From DATKCA01 sp035544675 (lineage in GTDB: Bacteria > Acidobacteriota > Thermoanaerobaculia > Gp7-AA8): a stretch of 61,626 nucleotides of DNA. Where the stretch lies: positions 1-61,626 of the forward strand of contig DATKCA010000268.1 in NCBI GenBank assembly GCA_035544675.1. The letters are read 5' to 3'. The translations under genes and the position numbers were made by a program. Shown one piece after another: positions 7,506-16,536 of this stretch. Every line of letters starts with the position of its first letter. The stretch's first letter is position 1. Under the pieces are notes generated by a model, which saw only the letters and a program-made list of their open reading frames with translations, made no database searches and was not told the DNA's origin.

Positions 7506-9308
7506 TTGGAACTGCTGCAGACTGCGCCACTTCCGTTGACGGGCGCCCAGCGCCTTCTCCTGCTCGTCACCACCGTCGTCATCGGGCTGACCCGGTTTCT
7601 GGCGGTGGCGAGCACGTTCTGGGACTGGGACGAGGCGCAGTTCGCGCTTGCCGTTCGCGACTATGACGTCGTCCAGCACCAGCCGCACCCGCCCGGTTTT
7701 CCGTTGTACATCGGTCTGGCCAAACTCGTGGCCGAGGTCGCGCCGAGCGAATTCCGAGCGCTGCAGTCGGTCACCGTCGCGGCGGCCATCGCGCTCTTTC
7801 CGCTGCTCTTCTGGCTTGGCCGCGAAGCGCGCTTCCCCTTTCACATCGCTTTCCTGGGCAGCGTCCTCACGGTGTTTCTGCCGAGTGTCTGGATCTTCGG
7901 CGGCGCGGCGTTCAGCGACGTCCCCGGCCTGGCGCTTTCGGTGGCCGCGTGCGCGCTGTTGCTGCGCGGCTGTCGTGGCGCGCACGCGTATCTGGCGGGC
8001 GCCGTCGTGCTCGGGCTTGCCGCATCGATCCGCCCGCAGGCTCTGATCATCGGCGCGGCCCCCGCCGTCATGGCCACCGTGTGCCGCGCGCGCGTGTCGT
8101 GGAGGACGGTCTTCGCCGGTGCGGCGCTCGGCGCGGCGGTTCTCACGATCAGCTACGGCGGCGCTGCGCTGGCATCGGAGTCGGTCGCCGGATACCGCCA
8201 GTCCGCGTCGTGGCTGCGGGGTTACCTGCGCGAGGTCGACTCATTCCTCAGCCCGGGAAGGCCTCCCCTGACCTCCCTCGGCGACGACTTCTCGGTGGGT
8301 GCGATCCGCGGACCGGCGCGAACGGTGAAGGCGATCGTCGTGGCGGCGCTGATCGGCGCGATTCTCTCGTTCATTCGCCGCAGCCCCGGAGCATGGATCA
8401 TGCTGGCGGTGTTCCTGCCGTTCAACATCTTCGCGTGGCTGATGCTCGACCTGTACAGCATCTCCCGCTACGCAGTCAGCTTCGCTCCGTTGTACGGGTT
8501 TCTCGCCGTCGAAGGCATGGCGGCGGTTCTCAGCGTGTTCGGCCGGCGCGCGGTGACGCTCGTGACCATGATGATCGGCGCGGTCGTGGCGATCCTCATC
8601 AATTGGACTCTTCCCGCGCTGACCGTGCTGAGGACCACTCCCGCTCCGACCGCTGCCGCCACGCAGTGGATCGCCCGGAACGTTTCTCGCGATGCCACCG
8701 TTCACGCGCAGTTCGGCATGCAGCCGTTCGCCCGGTACGCGTTGCCGGGATGGAGGGTGGTCCGGTTCGACGATCAGCTGCCGATCGAGAAGGTGCGGCG
8801 CTCCGATGTCGTCCTCAGGGAGGGTGCGGCGATGGCGGATGATCGGCACACCTTCGTCCGCGAGCGGGACAGGCTCTTCGACGTCGTCCGCCGCCGTTAC
8901 TTCGAGGCTTCGGTCATCCGCGGCGGCTCCGCCGCCGTGTTCGGTGACGGCTGGTACGGCGAGGAGAACGTGGGCTACGACCAGTGGCGGTGGATGGGCC
9001 GGCGGGGCGTGATCGAGCTGCCTGCGGCCGGAAGCCGCGCGCGATTGATGCTGAAAGGGTCCGTGCCCGCGCAGATGGTTCCGCAGAAACCGGTGGTGGA
9101 AGTCAGGCTGAACGGCAGTATCGTGGACCGCATCACCGTCGCGGAGGCCGACTTCTCGCGGAGCTGGGTCGTTCCCTCGAACGCGGACGGAACGAACATT
9201 CTCGAGCTGAGCGTGACCGCGGTGTTCAACCCCGCGCGCGAAGGGCTTTCTGACGACCCCCGCGATCTCGGATTCCAGCTCGTGACCTACGGGTGGAAGC
9301 CTGAATGA
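7506..9308 (+). CDS. GT-C fold glycosyltransferase-like membrane protein, paralogue 1 of 3
   Basis: A 600-residue polytopic protein. After a first membrane helix (residues about 13-33) comes the acidic first-loop motif DWDEAQF and then HPPGFPLYIGLAKL, the arrangement used by GT39/GT83-type transferases that use polyprenyl-phosphate sugars. About ten membrane segments follow to residue 370. The C-terminal 200 residues form a soluble, probably periplasmic domain with GWYGEE, WRWMGRRG and NPAREGLSDDPRDLGF. The start is a TTG and no ribosome site is obvious. It diverges from topoisomerase IB. The gene heads a co-translated set of three paralogues (ATGA overlaps). Donor and acceptor are unknown. 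Confidence 0.75.
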   Translation: MELLQTAPLPLTGAQRLLLLVTTVVIGLTRFLAVASTFWDWDEAQFALAVRDYDVVQHQPHPPGFPLYIGLAKLVAEVAPSEFRALQSVTVAAAIALFPLLFWLGREARFPFHIAFLGSVLTVFLPSVWIFGGAAFSDVPGLALSVAACALLLRGCRGAHAYLAGAVVLGLAASIRPQALIIGAAPAVMATVCRARVSWRTVFAGAALGAAVLTISYGGAALASESVAGYRQSASWLRGYLREVDSFLSPGRPPLTSLGDDFSVGAIRGPARTVKAIVVAALIGAILSFIRRSPGAWIMLAVFLPFNIFAWLMLDLYSISRYAVSFAPLYGFLAVEGMAAVLSVFGRRAVTLVTMMIGAVVAILINWTLPALTVLRTTPAPTAAATQWIARNVSRDATVHAQFGMQPFARYALPGWRVVRFDDQLPIEKVRRSDVVLREGAAMADDRHTFVRERDRLFDVVRRRYFEASVIRGGSAAVFGDGWYGEENVGYDQWRWMGRRGVIELPAAGSRARLMLKGSVPAQMVPQKPVVEVRLNGSIVDRITVAEADFSRSWVVPSNADGTNILELSVTAVFNPAREGLSDDPRDLGFQLVTYGWKPE

Positions 9309-11089
9309 GCGCACTGTCGCCGAGGGAGAAGCTGCTGCTGCTGACAGGGACCGCGCTGATCGGGGTGACGCGCGTGTTCGCTGCGTCGCGGACGATGTGG
9401 GAGTGGGACGAGGCCCTCTTTGCCGCGGCCGTGCACGACTACGATCTCATGAATCACACTCCCCATCCGCCAGGTTTCCCTCTTTTCATCGGTCTGGCGA
9501 AGATGGTCCATCTCGTTGTCGACTCCGAGTTTCGGGCTTTGCAGGTGGTTGCCGTCGCCGGTGCGATCGCGCTCTTCCCGGCCGCCTTCTTCCTGGGGCG
9601 CGCGCTCCGATTCTCGTTTCGAACCTCGTTTCTCGCGGCGCTCGTGTTCCTGTTTTTCCCGAACACGTGGTACTTCGGCGGAACGGCATTCAGCGACGTT
9701 CCTGCGCTTGCTCTGGCCCTGGGCGGGTGTGCCGCGATGATTCACGGGGCATCGGATCGGCGCGCGTTCTTCGCCGGCGCCGTCCTCCTCGCTCTCTCCC
9801 TCTCCATCCGCCCGCAGAACGCACTGCTGGCTCTTGCTCCCGGCATCTACGCGGCGTGGCGCACGATGCGAGTCTCATGGAGGACCATTGCTGTCAGCGC
9901 CGTCGCAGCGGCGGTCATCGTTGCCGCGAGCTACGGCTTGGCCGCTCTGGCCTCTGGCTCGGTGAGCGGTTCTCTCTCGACGATAGAGAGACAGCGAGTC
10001 TACGTCCAGACCACCGACTCGTGGCAGAGCGCCGGGCGGGCGCCGCTCCGCGAGCTCGCCAAGGACTTCCTCCTCGCGCCGATGCGCGGCGATGATCGCG
10101 CCGCTGTGACGGGCTGTCTCGCACTGGCGGGGATTCTGGCGGGTGTCATCGGCCGCAACCGTTTCGGCGTCACGATGACGCTGTTGATCTTTGCCCCCCT
10201 GGCTCTCTTCAGCTGGCTGATGCTCGACATGAATGCCGTGACGCGCTACTCGGTGAGCTACAGCGCCGCTCACGCGCTGCTGGCGGCCGCCGGTGTGGCA
10301 GCGCTGACCGCGTTCCCGGGCCGCTGGGCGGGTGCGCTGGAGATTGTCATGATGTCCATTCTCGCGGCGGCGTTCGCGTCGTGGACGCTGCCGGCGATCC
10401 GCGAAGTCCGCTCGCGCCCTGCGCCGTCCTTTGCCGTCATCGACGAGCTGAAGCGATCGGCTCCACAGGAGGCCAGCCTCTTCGTCTCCCATGGTCTCGG
10501 GCCCTTCTTCTACTACCTCCTTCCGGGCCGGGATGTCACCTACGTGGAAGGGGTGACGGAAATCCCCGCCGATGCGACCGGATTTCTGGCCATCGACCAC
10601 TCCATCGTTGCGCAGCGCGGCGGGAAGAGATTCGTTCGCGACGACGGTCGCACGTGGCAGATCGCGAGAAGGCGCTATTACGTAGCCTCCCTCGTCCCTC
10701 TCCATGCCATCGCCAGATTCGGCGAGGGCTGGTATGGCGACGAGACGTACGGCACCCGGACCGTGCGCTGGATGTCGGCCAGAGGAGAGGTCTCCCTGCC
10801 GCCCTCCCCCGGTCGAACGCTGCTGATGCTCGACATCGAGGTTCCCGAAGAGCTCGTCGCGGCGCGGCCGGCGATCTCGGTGACGCTCAACGGCCGCGCC
10901 CTGGGCCGGATCGAGGTGGCCGGCGTGTACACGAAGCGGCAGTGGCACGTCGAGGCCCGGCCCGACGGACGGAATCAGCTCGTCATCACGATTGACAGAG
11001 TCTTCAATCCCGCGCGCGACGCCGGCCGGACCGACCCTCGCGACCTGGGGTTGAAGCTGCTCGATTACGCGTGGCGGCCAGCCGGATGA
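9305..11089 (+). CDS. GT-C fold glycosyltransferase-like membrane protein, paralogue 2 of 3
   Basis: A 594-residue paralogue of its neighbours. It has the same first-loop motif (EWDEALF, then HPPGFPLFIGLAKM), the same run of hydrophobic segments, and a C-terminal domain with GWYGDE, VRWMSARGE and NPARDAGRTDPRDLGL. The ATG overlaps the stop of paralogue 1 as ATGA and its own stop overlaps paralogue 3 in the same way. The acidic residues expected for sugar-phosphate activation are kept, so it should be an active enzyme. Three adjacent but diverged copies suggest three different acceptor or donor specificities on one pathway; that is inference. Confidence 0.75.
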   Translation: MSALSPREKLLLLTGTALIGVTRVFAASRTMWEWDEALFAAAVHDYDLMNHTPHPPGFPLFIGLAKMVHLVVDSEFRALQVVAVAGAIALFPAAFFLGRALRFSFRTSFLAALVFLFFPNTWYFGGTAFSDVPALALALGGCAAMIHGASDRRAFFAGAVLLALSLSIRPQNALLALAPGIYAAWRTMRVSWRTIAVSAVAAAVIVAASYGLAALASGSVSGSLSTIERQRVYVQTTDSWQSAGRAPLRELAKDFLLAPMRGDDRAAVTGCLALAGILAGVIGRNRFGVTMTLLIFAPLALFSWLMLDMNAVTRYSVSYSAAHALLAAAGVAALTAFPGRWAGALEIVMMSILAAAFASWTLPAIREVRSRPAPSFAVIDELKRSAPQEASLFVSHGLGPFFYYLLPGRDVTYVEGVTEIPADATGFLAIDHSIVAQRGGKRFVRDDGRTWQIARRRYYVASLVPLHAIARFGEGWYGDETYGTRTVRWMSARGEVSLPPSPGRTLLMLDIEVPEELVAARPAISVTLNGRALGRIEVAGVYTKRQWHVEARPDGRNQLVITIDRVFNPARDAGRTDPRDLGLKLLDYAWRPAG

Positions 11090-12900
11090 AGATCGATTTC
11101 GGCGCGGCACTTCCGCCGCTGACTCCAGGCCAGCGGCGACTGCTGATTGCGGTCAGCGTGGCGGCCGCCCTCACGCGGCTGCTCAGCCTGGCCCGCACGC
11201 CGTGGGATTGGGACGAGATCCTCTTCTCACTCGGCCTCCGCGAGTTCGACGTCGCCAAGCACAATCCCCATCCGCCCGGCTTTCCGCTGTACGTCGTCTC
11301 GGCCAGGGTCTTTCGCCTCTTCGGGCTCAGCGACTTTCATTCTCTCCAGGCCGTGAACCTGGTGGCCGCCGTTCTCATCTTTCCCGTCACGGTCTTCCTC
11401 TGTCGCGAGCTCCGGCTCCGCTTCGGGACCGCGCTCAGCGCCGCCCTGCTGCTGGCGTTCATGCCGAACGTATGGTTCTTCGGCGGGACTGCCTTCAGTG
11501 ACGTCCCTTCCATGGTGCTGGTCATGGCCGCGTCGGGATTCCTCATGCGAGGCGCGCGCGACGGCCGTTCCTATCTCGTCGGAGCTGCGCTTCTCGGCAT
11601 CGCCGCGGGATATCGCCCCCAGAACCTGATGGTGGGAGCGGTCCCAGCGCTCCTGGCCACCGTCTTTCAGATCAGACGGCGCCAGGCCGGCCGGGTCGCC
11701 GCGGCAATCGCGATCGGCGCTGTGATCATCGCCGGCAGTTATGCGGGGGCCGCCATCGCAACCGGCGGATGGTCGCGCTACGCCACGGCGATCCGCCTTC
11801 ACCGCGAATACATCGACAAGATCGACTCGTTCCGCGCGCCGCTGCGCCCCACGCTGAGCGGAGTCTCCGACGACTTTTTCGTGCGGCCCTTTCGCGTGGC
11901 TCCGATCAACTGGACACTGGCCCTGTTGAGCCTCGTATCGATCGCCGTCTCCGTCGTGCGCCTGCGCTGGCCCGTGCTGATCGCACTGGCGGCATTCCTT
12001 CCGTTCTGGATCATGGCGTGGCTCATCCTCGATTTTCACAGTACGAGCCGCTTCTCGATCGCGTGGATGCCTCTGCTGGCAATCCTGGCCGGCGACGGAA
12101 TCTGGCTGATCGGCGCGCTGGCCAGGCGAGCGCAGACCACCCTGGCGTCGGTCATGACTCTGGCGCTGACGATCGCCATGTCGCTCTGGACGCTGCCGGC
12201 ACTCGAAGTGGTGCGCCGCTTCCCGTCACCCCCGCTGCAGGCGGTGGACTGGATCCTCCAGTACGCGAACCGGTCGGCGCGCCTCTACGTGCACAAGAGC
12301 ATGGCGCCCTATGCCGCGTATTACCTGGGCCACTATGAAGTGGAGGTCTCAGATGGCGCGCCTGCGGCCAGGCTGAGCAGACAGCTGGCCTACTACCTCA
12401 CAGAGCGACAGACTGAGCTCGGCCCGGCGCACCAGTTCCGTTTCGCCCGCGGAAACCTCTGGAACATCGTGCGCCGCCGCTACTTCGTGGTGTCCGTCGT
12501 TCCGCTCAGCGGCCAGCCGGACTTCGTCTCGGGCTGGTACGACGAGGAGTCGTCGGGAGGCTCCACATGGCGATGGATGGGGAAGAGAAGCGTCACACTG
12601 TTGCCACGGCTCCGCCGGCCGGCCCGCCTCGACCTTCGTTTCTCGATCCCGAGGAGCCGGGCGGGCCCGCCTCCGCGTGTGACGATCCAGCTCAACGGCG
12701 ATGTGCTCGATGCGTTCACCGCCGGCGAGCCCGCGGTGGAGCGATCGTTCGCGATCGACAGGCCGGCGCTGCGCGATCGGAACGAGCTGGTGATCGAGAT
12801 CGATCGCGTCGTCAACCCGCTCGCGGCGGGACTGAGCGGCGACCCCAGGGACCTCGGCCTCCGGCTGGAGCGGCTCGAGTGGATCAGTATCGATGGGTAG
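11086..12900 (+). CDS. GT-C fold glycosyltransferase-like membrane protein, paralogue 3 of 3
   Basis: A 604-residue paralogue starting at the ATG that overlaps the previous stop codon (ATGA); an upstream in-frame GTG at 11071 is less likely. Motifs match its siblings: DWDEILF and HPPGFPLYVVSARVF in the first loop, a long polytopic region, then GWYDEE, WRWMGKRSV and NPLAAGLSGDPRDLGL in the C-terminal domain. The C-terminal signature DPRDLG is shared by all three and may serve as a family marker. The gene ends the operon and converges with the pseudokinase-TonB gene across 28 bases. Confidence 0.75.
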   Translation: MKIDFGAALPPLTPGQRRLLIAVSVAAALTRLLSLARTPWDWDEILFSLGLREFDVAKHNPHPPGFPLYVVSARVFRLFGLSDFHSLQAVNLVAAVLIFPVTVFLCRELRLRFGTALSAALLLAFMPNVWFFGGTAFSDVPSMVLVMAASGFLMRGARDGRSYLVGAALLGIAAGYRPQNLMVGAVPALLATVFQIRRRQAGRVAAAIAIGAVIIAGSYAGAAIATGGWSRYATAIRLHREYIDKIDSFRAPLRPTLSGVSDDFFVRPFRVAPINWTLALLSLVSIAVSVVRLRWPVLIALAAFLPFWIMAWLILDFHSTSRFSIAWMPLLAILAGDGIWLIGALARRAQTTLASVMTLALTIAMSLWTLPALEVVRRFPSPPLQAVDWILQYANRSARLYVHKSMAPYAAYYLGHYEVEVSDGAPAARLSRQLAYYLTERQTELGPAHQFRFARGNLWNIVRRRYFVVSVVPLSGQPDFVSGWYDEESSGGSTWRWMGKRSVTLLPRLRRPARLDLRFSIPRSRAGPPPRVTIQLNGDVLDAFTAGEPAVERSFAIDRPALRDRNELVIEIDRVVNPLAAGLSGDPRDLGLRLERLEWISIDG

Positions 12901-12928
12901 TTGTTAGATTCCTGGAGCCGAAGTCTTC

Positions 12929-14890
12929 TCAAGGCTTGAACTGAATGGGAATGCCCATCCACGTCTTGACGCGCTTGCCGTCCTTCATCGCCGGAGCGAA
13001 CTTGGTCGACCGCACGGCGCGGACGGCCGCCTCGTCGAAGCCGAGCCTGCCTTCCCCTTTGAGGATCTTCACGTCGATGACGTCGCCGGTCTCGGAGATG
13101 AGCGCGCTCACGAGGACCGTTCCGGTGATGCGCTGCCGTGCCGCAAGCGGCGGATAGATCGGCTGGGCCACGCGAACGACTTGAGGCTGCACGTCGAGCG
13201 CGGATCCTTCGACGACGTCGCCTTCGCGGATGACCGGCGCGGCGGGAACGACCGGTGCGGGCGGCTGTGTCTCTGTCTGTGTCACCACGACCGGGGGCGC
13301 GGTTGTCGCCGTGACGACCTGCGACGCCGTTTCCGTCATGGTCGCCGTCGCTGATTCGTCGGAGAGACGGAGCGCTTCCCTCCGGAGCTGGTCGAGCTGC
13401 GACGCGGTCAGCGGGCGCTCCTCCACCCGCTCCGCCGGAGGCGGAGCGGCGTTGGTCGTCCCGACCGGAGCGTTCCTGGCCTGGCTCTGCCGCAGCTCGC
13501 GCGTGTATTCGGCCTGAAGCTTGGCCAGCTCCTGCTGCAGCTTCTGCTTGACCGCGTCTTCGAACGCTTTCTTGGCCGCCTCGTCGCTCGCCGCGCCCGG
13601 CGCGCCGGAAGCGATCACCGCGGGCGCCGGCGAAGCCGTCTCCGGAGTGGCGGTGGCGACGAGCGGCTCGACGACGGGTGGGGGAACGGGGGTGACGGCG
13701 GGTGGTGTGACCGTGCTGGCCAGATTCATCATCGTGGCCGGAGCGGGAGTCTGTTTGGAGCCGAGGATGAGCCAGGCGCCGATGCCGGCGGCTGCGAGCA
13801 CCGTGGCGGCGGCGATCGCCAGGACCAGCCGCCCGCGCCCCTTCGCGCCCGCGGCCAGGACCGGCACGGCTGGCTGAGCGGGTGGCGCGTCGGCAGGCGG
13901 GGGGGGAGCGGCGAGCGCGGCGAGGTACGGCGCGATATTCGTCTTCGTCTCGCGTTCGCGGTCGAGCGTCTCCCCTTCGAGCTCTTTCTTCAGCAGCGTG
14001 CTGAGATAGAACGCCAGATTGAACGTCGTCGCCGCGTACCTGCCGCTGTTGACGAGTGTGGAGAGCGCATTCTTCATGTCCGCGACCGTGGCGTAACGCG
14101 CCGGCGGATCGATGGCCAGAGACTTCTCGATGATGGCGCGGATGTCGTCCGGCATCGGTGTTCCGGCCATCGTCCTGGTCGCGCGTACCGCCTGGGCGAA
14201 CGCGCTGGCGTTCGCTGCATCGGGCGGTTCTTCGCCCGTCACCACCAGGTACAGAATCGCACCGAGGGAAAACACCTCGGATGCCTTCGTGGGAAGGCCC
14301 GACTGCTGATACTCCGGCGCGAAGTAGCGCGCCAGATCGGTTGCCACACGCAGCGAAGAGACGATGCCGCGGCCGAGCTGCTGGCCGGCCACGCGGATCT
14401 CGCCGCCGTCGGTGATCCAGACGAACTGCGGGATCAGCGCTCCATGAGTCAGCCGTTCGCCGGCCATACGGAGCTCCTCGGTCGTGGCCAGCGAAAGCGC
14501 GACTTTCTCGGCGATGACGATGGCCTGCTCGATCGGAATCGGGTGCGGTGTCGAGCTCGTGCCGCCGCGAGCGCGGTCGATGATGTGACGGAGCGAGCGG
14601 CCGCCGGCATACTCATGCGCGATGAACGTCGTGCCGGCGAGGCTGTCGATCGTCTGGTTCCTTACGAAGGACGTGCCGCTCAGGCTGGGGACGATCTGCC
14701 GCGCCGTCCACGCCGCCGCGGAGAGCGCCTCGCGGTTTCCGCCGATGAATCGCCGCAGAGCGACCGTCGCGCCGAGCGAGTCGTTCTCGATGCGCGCGGC
14801 ACGCCACAATTCGCTCAGCCCGTCGCCTTCCAGTCTCTTGAAGAGAATGAAATGGCCGAACTGTTCGTAAGCCTTGGACTTTGCTGCCAT
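12929..14890 (-). CDS. Pseudokinase-membrane anchor-TonB C-terminal domain fusion
   Basis: A 653-residue single-pass membrane protein. Residues about 10-290 follow a bacterial Ser/Thr kinase fold (VALRRF in strand 3, APEYQQSG, SEVFSLGAILYLVVTG, then a helical C-lobe). The key residues are missing: the VAIK Lys position reads VALRR, the HRDLKP loop reads HGALIP (149-154) and DFG reads VAGQQLG. A membrane helix spans about 353-377. A Pro/Ala linker with a charged coiled-coil (about 435-470) leads to a TonB C-terminal domain (PIYPPLAARQRITG, GFDEAAVRAVRSTKF). The cytoplasmic part probably senses or scaffolds and the periplasmic part probably contacts outer-membrane partners. Confidence 0.85.
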   Translation of the reverse strand: MAAKSKAYEQFGHFILFKRLEGDGLSELWRAARIENDSLGATVALRRFIGGNREALSAAAWTARQIVPSLSGTSFVRNQTIDSLAGTTFIAHEYAGGRSLRHIIDRARGGTSSTPHPIPIEQAIVIAEKVALSLATTEELRMAGERLTHGALIPQFVWITDGGEIRVAGQQLGRGIVSSLRVATDLARYFAPEYQQSGLPTKASEVFSLGAILYLVVTGEEPPDAANASAFAQAVRATRTMAGTPMPDDIRAIIEKSLAIDPPARYATVADMKNALSTLVNSGRYAATTFNLAFYLSTLLKKELEGETLDRERETKTNIAPYLAALAAPPPPADAPPAQPAVPVLAAGAKGRGRLVLAIAAATVLAAAGIGAWLILGSKQTPAPATMMNLASTVTPPAVTPVPPPVVEPLVATATPETASPAPAVIASGAPGAASDEAAKKAFEDAVKQKLQQELAKLQAEYTRELRQSQARNAPVGTTNAAPPPAERVEERPLTASQLDQLRREALRLSDESATATMTETASQVVTATTAPPVVVTQTETQPPAPVVPAAPVIREGDVVEGSALDVQPQVVRVAQPIYPPLAARQRITGTVLVSALISETGDVIDVKILKGEGRLGFDEAAVRAVRSTKFAPAMKDGKRVKTWMGIPIQFKP

Positions 14891-14981
14891 GACCGACTCC
14901 GAACGAGGTTATTTGCTATTTGGACCGATTCAGAATACACCGAACCGCGGGCCTGAGGAAGAAAATAACTAACGCCTTGCG

Positions 14982-15998
14982 CTACGGCTGAGCCGGCTGT
15001 GTGGCCGTCTTGGCCGCCGCCGCACGCTGGTCCCGGTACCACTGTCGCTGGTACTTCTCGACATTGCGGTTGTGCTCATCGAGGTTCGTCGAGAACGCGT
15101 GAGAGCCATCCTGCTTCGAAACGAAGTAATAGTAGTTCGTCGTCGACGGCGCCGCTGCAGCGCGGAGCGAGGCCAGCCCCGGATTCGCGATCGGCCCGGG
15201 CGGTAGTCCGCGGAACCGGTAGGTGTTGTAAGGCGAGTCGATCTGCAGGTCTGGCTTGCGGATGTTGCCGTCCCAGCGGCCTTCGAGCTTCAGCGCATAG
15301 ATCACTGTCGGATCGGCGCCGAGAAGCATGCGTTTGCGGATGCGATTCAGGTAGACGGATGCGATCACGGGCCGTTCCTGCGGGAGTCGCGCCTCCGTCT
15401 CCACGATCGACGCCAGCGTCACCGTCTGGTGGAGATCGAGACCGGTGGTGATGAAGGCCATCTCGTCGGTGAAGCTCTTGCGGAAGTTCGCCACCATGGC
15501 CTCGACGATCGTCAGGGCCGGAGTGCCGGGATCGAACTTGTAAGTGTCGGGGAACAGATAGCCTTCCAGCGACGCGGCTTCCGGCGCGATGTCCCGCACG
15601 AGATCGACGTCCTCGGTGATCCGGTTCCACTCCTGCGCCGTCCCGAGCCCCTCGGCCGAGAACAGTCTGCCGACGGCGAACCGGTCGAGACCCTCGCGAA
15701 TCGTCACCGTTCGCAGGACGACATCGCCGCTGATCAGCTTCTCGAGAACGTCCACGGGTGAGAGCGGCCGGTCGAACTCGTACACGCCGGCTTTGACTGA
15801 GTCACGGCTGCGGACGAGCTTCATGTAGACGAGCGGAACGTATTCGTCCCGCAGGACGCCTGCCGACTGGAGTTGGCGGAGAACGCCTGCGGTGCGGGAG
15901 CCTTTGCGGATCTCTACGCGTTTGCGTTGCTCCGAGTACCCCCTGTACGGCGAGTGGAGCGCGCTCCAGAAGAACCAGCCCGCACCGGCCAGCAGCAC
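14982..15998 (-). CDS. mltG: Endolytic murein transglycosylase MltG
   Basis: MltG cleaves nascent glycan strands in the inner-membrane-proximal periplasm and sets chain length. Seen here: a hydrophobic N-terminus, a LysM-like region (VEIRKGSRTAGVLRQLQSAG), SLEGYLFPDTY, the catalytic Glu in ASIVETEA, YNTYRFRGLPPGPIANPG, and YFVSKQDGSHAFS. From the GTG at 15998 the protein is 338 residues, but the reading frame stays open upstream and encodes the first half of the membrane helix (SLFTILFFGVV). The real start is therefore probably upstream, up to the ruvX stop at 16076-16078. No ATG, GTG or TTG exists in that stretch; an ATA overlapping the ruvX stop is the obvious candidate. Confidence 0.93.
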   Translation of the reverse strand: MLLAGAGWFFWSALHSPYRGYSEQRKRVEIRKGSRTAGVLRQLQSAGVLRDEYVPLVYMKLVRSRDSVKAGVYEFDRPLSPVDVLEKLISGDVVLRTVTIREGLDRFAVGRLFSAEGLGTAQEWNRITEDVDLVRDIAPEAASLEGYLFPDTYKFDPGTPALTIVEAMVANFRKSFTDEMAFITTGLDLHQTVTLASIVETEARLPQERPVIASVYLNRIRKRMLLGADPTVIYALKLEGRWDGNIRKPDLQIDSPYNTYRFRGLPPGPIANPGLASLRAAAAPSTTNYYYFVSKQDGSHAFSTNLDEHNRNVEKYQRQWYRDQRAAAAKTATQPAQP

Positions 15999-16075
15999 GA
16001 CGCCGAAGAAGAGGATCGTGAAGAGCGATCCCGCATATCTGCGGCAGCCGCGGCGGGGAGGGCTCCGGCGAGCCG

Positions 16076-16480
16076 CTATGGCTTCCTCCCGGCGCCATCG
16101 ATGTAAGACTGAAGGATCACGGCAGCGGCATACATGTCGATGTCATTCCGCCCTCGTTGCGGTTTGCGACCCCCGGCGCGGAGCCGCGAGGTCGCTTCCA
16201 CGGTACTGAGGGTCTCGTCCCAGAGGACGACCGGTTTGCATGTTCTCTGCCGCAGGCGCTCGGCGAAATCGCGGAACTTCCTCTCCCCTGCGTCCGACCG
16301 CGCCCGGCGGGCAATTCCGACGACCAGGGTATCCACGCCGATCTGGCGCGCCAGGGCGTCCAGCTTCCCCAGGGCCGAGGAGTCGTTCTCGATGACCGAG
16401 TGCGGAGTGGCCAGAATGCCGGACTCGCTCACGGCGATTCCGATGCGGCGCCCGCCGTAGTCGATGCCCATCAGCGACAC
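16076..16480 (-). CDS. ruvX: RuvX/YqgF, putative pre-16S rRNA nuclease
   Basis: A 134-residue RNase H-fold protein of the YqgF family, needed for 5' maturation of 16S rRNA. The first strand carries the catalytic Asp in MGIDYGGRRIGIA, the middle holds LVVGIARRARSDAGER, and the later motifs VVLWDETLSTVEA and DMYAAAVILQSYID supply the other acidic residues. A TAGAAT box sits 7 bases before the GTG at 16480, which supports that start over the ATG at 16471. The mltG gene follows directly, a common YqgF-MltG pairing. Confidence 0.95.
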   Translation of the reverse strand: MSLMGIDYGGRRIGIAVSESGILATPHSVIENDSSALGKLDALARQIGVDTLVVGIARRARSDAGERKFRDFAERLRQRTCKPVVLWDETLSTVEATSRLRAGGRKPQRGRNDIDMYAAAVILQSYIDGAGRKP

Positions 16481-16487
16481 GCGGCCG

Positions 16488-16493
16488 ATTCTA
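16488..16493 (-). promoter_or_regulatory. -10-like box (TAGAAT) 7 bases before the ruvX GTG
   Basis: TAGAAT on the minus strand, a 7-base spacer, then GTG. No ribosome site fits between them, so the mRNA would begin at or next to the start codon. Confidence 0.5.
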
Positions 16494-16508
16494 CGTCACG
16501 GCCTGAAT

Positions 16509-16514
16509 TACAAT
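16509..16514 (+). promoter_or_regulatory. -10-like box (TACAAT) for pilT
   Basis: TACAAT lies 22 bases before the preferred pilT ATG at 16537, and an AAGAGG ribosome site sits between them (16524-16529). It is back to back with the ruvX -10 box. Confidence 0.45.
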
Positions 16515-16536
16515 GGCCGCTCCAAGAGGCACTCTC

